DNA of 6,744 nucleotides, from contig JAHRAM010000159.1 in the NCBI GenBank assembly GCA_020027305.1, forward strand, positions 1 through 6,744. Direction: 5' to 3'. This DNA is from Acidimicrobiia bacterium. Its GTDB lineage: Bacteria; Actinomycetota; Acidimicrobiia; Acidimicrobiales; Hopanoidiivorantaceae. A program made the translations under genes and the position numbers. This document shows, in pieces, positions 4,649-6,744 of this stretch. Each line of letters opens with the position of its first letter. The stretch's first letter is position 1. A model generated the notes under the pieces. It searched no databases. It had not been told where the DNA came from and was given only the letters and a program-made list of their open reading frames with translations.

Positions 4649-5260
4649 CTAAATATCTAAGCTGAAGCTTGGATACCTGCTATCTATCATTGTGATGTAT
4701 GCCAATACACGCATCTCGTAGCTAGTAAATTTTTCCAACCATTCTTGAACAAAAGCAGGGTATTGACCCATAATAAGTGCAACAAACCAGCTTACAAGTG
4801 CAAAGAAAAACAATATAACAGCTAAAACGGCTAAATATATATAGTGCGGTATTGCCAAGATTACAAAGAACAGTCCATACCGTGGTACGCTCTCAGGTTG
4901 TGCGGGGTAGTGCGATTCGGCTGGATAGTCACCTGGGTCGGCAGGCTCTGTTGGAAACTCAAGTGATGGATATTTGGGAATGCCAAATTGCATGAAAGCA
5001 CTTACTCTATTTAGCCAGCGGAAAGTACCGACAAATATTTGATAGATAATCTTAGGCATTCTTCCCGTAAATAGCACTGAAACAAATTGAAGTAAATATA
5101 TCGCTTCTATAATCATGGTAATAAAAGCGGCAATAATAATTAGCGGAATCGCCATGAATATGTGGAAGAATATCCTCCACCTCGCGACCTTCTGGTCTGG
5201 AATCGTTACCTTAAAATAGGCGCGGTCGGGGGCGCCTGTCCCCATTGGTTGTTCACTCAT
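4649..5260 (-). CDS. DUF4389 membrane protein with two domain repeats
   Basis: Integral membrane protein of 203 residues, function unknown. The reading frame extends 17 codons further upstream, but the ATG at 5260 is preceded at seven bases by GAGGAG, so this start (MSEQPMGTG) is preferred. Two DUF4389-type units follow each other with a period of about 99 residues. Unit 1 is 25-101 with hydrophobic segment 35-60, FTGRMP (64-69), FRWLNR and KYPSLEF. Unit 2 is 125-201 with hydrophobic segment 130-162, IMGQYP (163-168), YEMR and RYPSFSL. An acidic, Pro-rich linker (102-124) joins them. DUF4389 proteins are frequent in actinobacteria but have no established role. The gene has its own promoter with a dyad and two downstream terminators, so it is probably monocistronic. 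Confidence 0.88.
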   Translation of the reverse strand: MSEQPMGTGAPDRAYFKVTIPDQKVARWRIFFHIFMAIPLIIIAAFITMIIEAIYLLQFVSVLFTGRMPKIIYQIFVGTFRWLNRVSAFMQFGIPKYPSLEFPTEPADPGDYPAESHYPAQPESVPRYGLFFVILAIPHYIYLAVLAVILFFFALVSWFVALIMGQYPAFVQEWLEKFTSYEMRVLAYITMIDSRYPSFSLDI

Positions 5261-5267
5261 AATATTT

Positions 5268-5273
5268 CTCCTC
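5268..5273 (-). promoter_or_regulatory. Ribosome-binding site GAGGAG deciding the DUF4389 start
   Basis: GAGGAG on the minus strand, seven bases before ATG 5260, is the strongest Shine-Dalgarno in the window. It rejects the longer frame start at 5311. Confidence 0.85.
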
Positions 5274-5282
5274 TTTTTATTT

Positions 5283-5312
5283 TTTATATAATGTTGCGAG
5301 CTTGCCCGCAAC
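5283..5312 (-). promoter_or_regulatory. DUF4389 promoter with 20-base operator-like dyad
   Basis: On the minus strand, TTGCGG (5311-5306) lies 17 bases from TATAAA (5288-5283), which would start a transcript about 16 bases before the ATG, just ahead of GAGGAG. An imperfect palindrome (GTTGCGAGCTTGCCCGCAAC on the plus strand, 5293-5312, eight of ten base pairs symmetric) covers the -35 and most of the spacer. That is the usual place for a repressor site. A plus-direction terminator reading is possible (TTTCCTTTTT follows), but no plus-strand gene precedes it. Confidence 0.5.
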
Positions 5313-5468
5313 TTTCCTTTTTAGGAATTTTAACCTAAATGAGAATTTAGAATGAAACCTATGATTTTTGCCCTTTATTTAAGCGGAATTTTCATTGAGG
5401 ATTTACAATGCCAAGCCTATTTTGCTTTTGGCGGGTTATCGTGATTTGATTTCTAAAATTGCTACGAT

Positions 5469-6587
5469 TTATTCAAATTCTGGCAAAACATACTTGCCCA
5501 TCAACTCAATGGTCTTCATCACTTCTTCGTGTGGCATCTTATATGGGTCAAACAGGCAGAATAACAAATCACACCCAGTTGCTTCATAACGTTTGGCGAT
5601 TTCAATGCATCGGTCAGGGTCGCCGATGACTGCTGCCCCAGAATCCCAAATGTAATCCATCGTGAGATGCCCCATCAAGCCTTCATCGCGCATTTTGGCG
5701 GTATCTGCTGTGTATTGATACGAGCCAAAATCTTCTTCCTTGACTTCTAGGTCATAAAGATAGTCGGCAACGGAAGCAATTAGCATTCCACCATATTTTG
5801 GATACCAAACAAATGACTCTTCAGCAACCTCTCTCGCTTTTTCATTCGTGTCGTTACAGTGAACCATTGTGAAAGTTGCAGCTTGTTCGTTTCGCGCTTT
5901 CCCAACAGGCTCTTGACGGTCGGCTTGACCTTTTCTATAGGCATCAATTCTTTCTTGCAGAGCTTCAGGAGGTTGCCCCACAGTAAACGAACACAGCCCG
6001 ATGCCTCGCTTTCCAATCTCATAGTGCCCAGGAACGCTAGAAGTTGCTCCCCACAAGTTGGGGTGTGGTTTTTGGATGGGCTTTGGCAACACTCGCCGTT
6101 TTGGCATCGACCAATATTTCCCTTCAAACTCATATTCATCGTTTGTCCAGCAGCCCACAATGGTGCGAAGCGCTTCATCCCACATGTCGCGGGTATCGTT
6201 GGGGTTGATGCCAAACCCTTCTAGCTCGGTTCGGGTAGAAGAGCGACCAGTGCCGAACTCAACTCGCCCGTTTGACAAAATATCAAGCACAGCCACCGAC
6301 TCGGCAGTTCGCACGGGGTGGTTGTAGGGCTGTGGCAAAAGTCGCACGCCATAACCAATGCGAATATTTTCAGTCAGAGCAGCGATGTGACCATAGAGCG
6401 TTTCGGGGTTTGAGCAGTGTGAATACTCTTCCAAGAAGTGATGCTCTACCGTCCAGAAACTATGGAACCCCATTTTATCGCCCAGCACTACTTGCTCAAC
6501 GGTGTTCCTATAGGCATTTAGCTCGCTGTCTTTTTTCCACGGGCGTGGAATGGGAATTTCATAAAACATCGCAAAATAATTAAACAA
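5469..6587 (-). CDS. Luciferase-like (LLM class) flavin/F420-dependent oxidoreductase
   Basis: TIM-barrel oxidoreductase of the bacterial luciferase-like family (PF00296), using reduced FMN or F420; the substrate is unknown. It has 372 residues from TTG 6587, or 366 from ATG 6569. N-terminal FAMFYEIPIPRPW is followed by GFHSFWTVEHHF (40-51), whose EHH matches the active-site histidines of LuxA. HPVRTAESVAVLDILSNGRVEFGTGR (90-115) is the classic LLM core. KPHPNLWGATSS (173-184) and IGDPDRCIEIAKRYEATGCD (321-340) are the usual C-terminal blocks. It ends with TAA at 5469. Neither start has a Shine-Dalgarno. The divergent paralogue begins MKFAMFYE with ATG exactly where this gene has AAT, so the ancestral start seems lost here. 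The gene is 208 bases upstream of DUF4389 with no clear terminator between. Confidence 0.93.
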   Translation of the reverse strand: MFNYFAMFYEIPIPRPWKKDSELNAYRNTVEQVVLGDKMGFHSFWTVEHHFLEEYSHCSNPETLYGHIAALTENIRIGYGVRLLPQPYNHPVRTAESVAVLDILSNGRVEFGTGRSSTRTELEGFGINPNDTRDMWDEALRTIVGCWTNDEYEFEGKYWSMPKRRVLPKPIQKPHPNLWGATSSVPGHYEIGKRGIGLCSFTVGQPPEALQERIDAYRKGQADRQEPVGKARNEQAATFTMVHCNDTNEKAREVAEESFVWYPKYGGMLIASVADYLYDLEVKEEDFGSYQYTADTAKMRDEGLMGHLTMDYIWDSGAAVIGDPDRCIEIAKRYEATGCDLLFCLFDPYKMPHEEVMKTIELMGKYVLPEFE

Positions 6588-6600
6588 TTAAAATTAAGTA

Positions 6601-6608
6601 ATTATAAT
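6601..6608. promoter_or_regulatory. Palindromic ATTATAAT: overlapping divergent -10 elements
   Basis: ATTATAAT is its own reverse complement and gives TATAAT on the plus strand (6603-6608) and on the minus strand (6606-6601). The plus transcript would carry a leader of about 63 bases; the minus transcript would start near 6594. A TTGACG (minus, 6626-6621) is a good -35 but only 14 bases away. The plus -35 (TTAAAC) is weak. Confidence 0.45.
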
Positions 6609-6667
6609 AATCAAAAAAGACGTCAAGGCAAAATAACCTGAACAAAAAAAGACAACAAACAAGAAAT

Positions 6668-6672
6668 AGGAG
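6668..6672 (+). promoter_or_regulatory. Ribosome-binding site AGGAG of the second oxidoreductase
   Basis: AGGAG lies five bases before ATG 6678, and MKFAMFYE is a natural N-terminus for the family. This start is therefore secure, in contrast with the divergent copy. Confidence 0.85.
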
Positions 6673-6677
6673 AAAAA

Positions 6678-6744
6678 ATGAAGTTTGCGATGTTTTATGA
6701 AATTCCCGTTCCACGCCCGTGGAAAAAAGACAGCGAGCTAAACG
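6678..6744 (+). CDS. Second luciferase-like oxidoreductase (5' end only)
   Basis: The first 22 codons of an LLM-family enzyme run off the window edge: MKFAMFYEIPVPRPWKKDSE and then LN. From F3 onward it differs from the minus-strand copy only at one residue (Val for Ile at 10) over the visible 20 residues. It has a proper ATG and ribosome-binding site. Full length should be about 370 residues if intact. Function is presumed as for the paralogue; a different substrate cannot be excluded because the specificity region is not visible. Confidence 0.88.
   Translation, partial: MKFAMFYEIPVPRPWKKDSELN

Larger units (their letters stand above)
6515..6744. repeat. Inverted repeat formed by the divergent oxidoreductase paralogues
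   Basis: Bases 6515-6575 (read on minus) and 6684-6744 (plus) match at 59 of 61 positions, separated by 108 bases. The two differences are an Ile/Val codon and a silent Asn codon change. Identity starts abruptly at TTTGCGATG and continues beyond the window edge. Confidence 0.92.

Noticed and set aside
5261..5311. Longer N-terminus (17 codons) for the DUF4389 protein
   Set aside because: It would cross the GAGGAG ribosome-binding site and the putative promoter; ATG 5260 is ideally placed.
5409..5431. Stem GCCAA/TTGGC below the oxidoreductase stop as a terminator
   Set aside because: Only five continuous pairs with a bulge and no T-run on the minus strand.
5395..5589. Plus-strand 64-codon frame at the end of the oxidoreductase gene
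   Set aside because: Mostly antisense to the conserved C-terminus of the oxidoreductase, without a ribosome-binding site or recognisable domain.
5780..6583. Additional plus- and minus-frame reading frames inside the oxidoreductase gene
   Set aside because: Shadows of a well-conserved LLM-family coding sequence.

Overview
The window looks like a chromosomal piece from an AT-rich, probably aquatic actinobacterium. The main evidence is a full-length CarD of the mycobacterial type (159 residues, the conserved NWSRRY block, W85 at the same position as in Mycobacterium tuberculosis) with an apparently leaderless GTG start. A DUF4389 membrane protein and a luciferase-like flavin/F420 oxidoreductase fit the same background. 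Lineage is inferred from protein character only; low-GC marine Acidimicrobiia or Actinomarinales are candidates, not conclusions.

Layout: (1) 1-670, minus strand: an XRE-type helix-turn-helix regulator fused to a Panacea/SocA-like (DUF4065) domain that stops about halfway through the domain, with dyad and repeated TTATAC motifs upstream. (2) 799-876, minus: tRNA-Pro(UGG) with an encoded CCA end. (3) 877-1197: AT-rich spacer without a gene. (4) 1198-1677, minus: CarD, with an extended -10 promoter placed so that transcription should begin at or near its GTG. (5) 1678-2232: a 555-base gene-free stretch with a G/purine-rich repeat field, a dyad, and a 36-base tandem repeat in front of the next gene. 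(6) 2233-3021, plus: a classical short-chain dehydrogenase/reductase (SDR). (7) 3050-4402, minus and convergent with it: a secreted, possibly lipid-anchored glutamine cyclotransferase-family beta-propeller carrying repeat-derived insertions. (8) 4516-4601: two tandem terminators for the next minus-strand gene. (9) 4649-5260, minus: a two-repeat DUF4389 membrane protein with a strong operator-like dyad in its promoter. (10) 5469-6587, minus: a luciferase-like oxidoreductase. (11) 6678-end, plus: the first 22 codons of a nearly identical, divergently transcribed paralogue.

I see no long operon; most genes appear to have their own promoter. The most notable signals are the head-to-head oxidoreductase pair, which forms an inverted repeat (59 of 61 bases identical) around a shared palindromic -10; the leaderless carD; and short tandem duplications both between genes and inside the cyclotransferase. 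I found no CRISPR array, insertion sequence, integrase, or clearly new defence or biosynthetic system. The broken XRE-Panacea gene beside a tRNA is the closest thing to an accessory locus.
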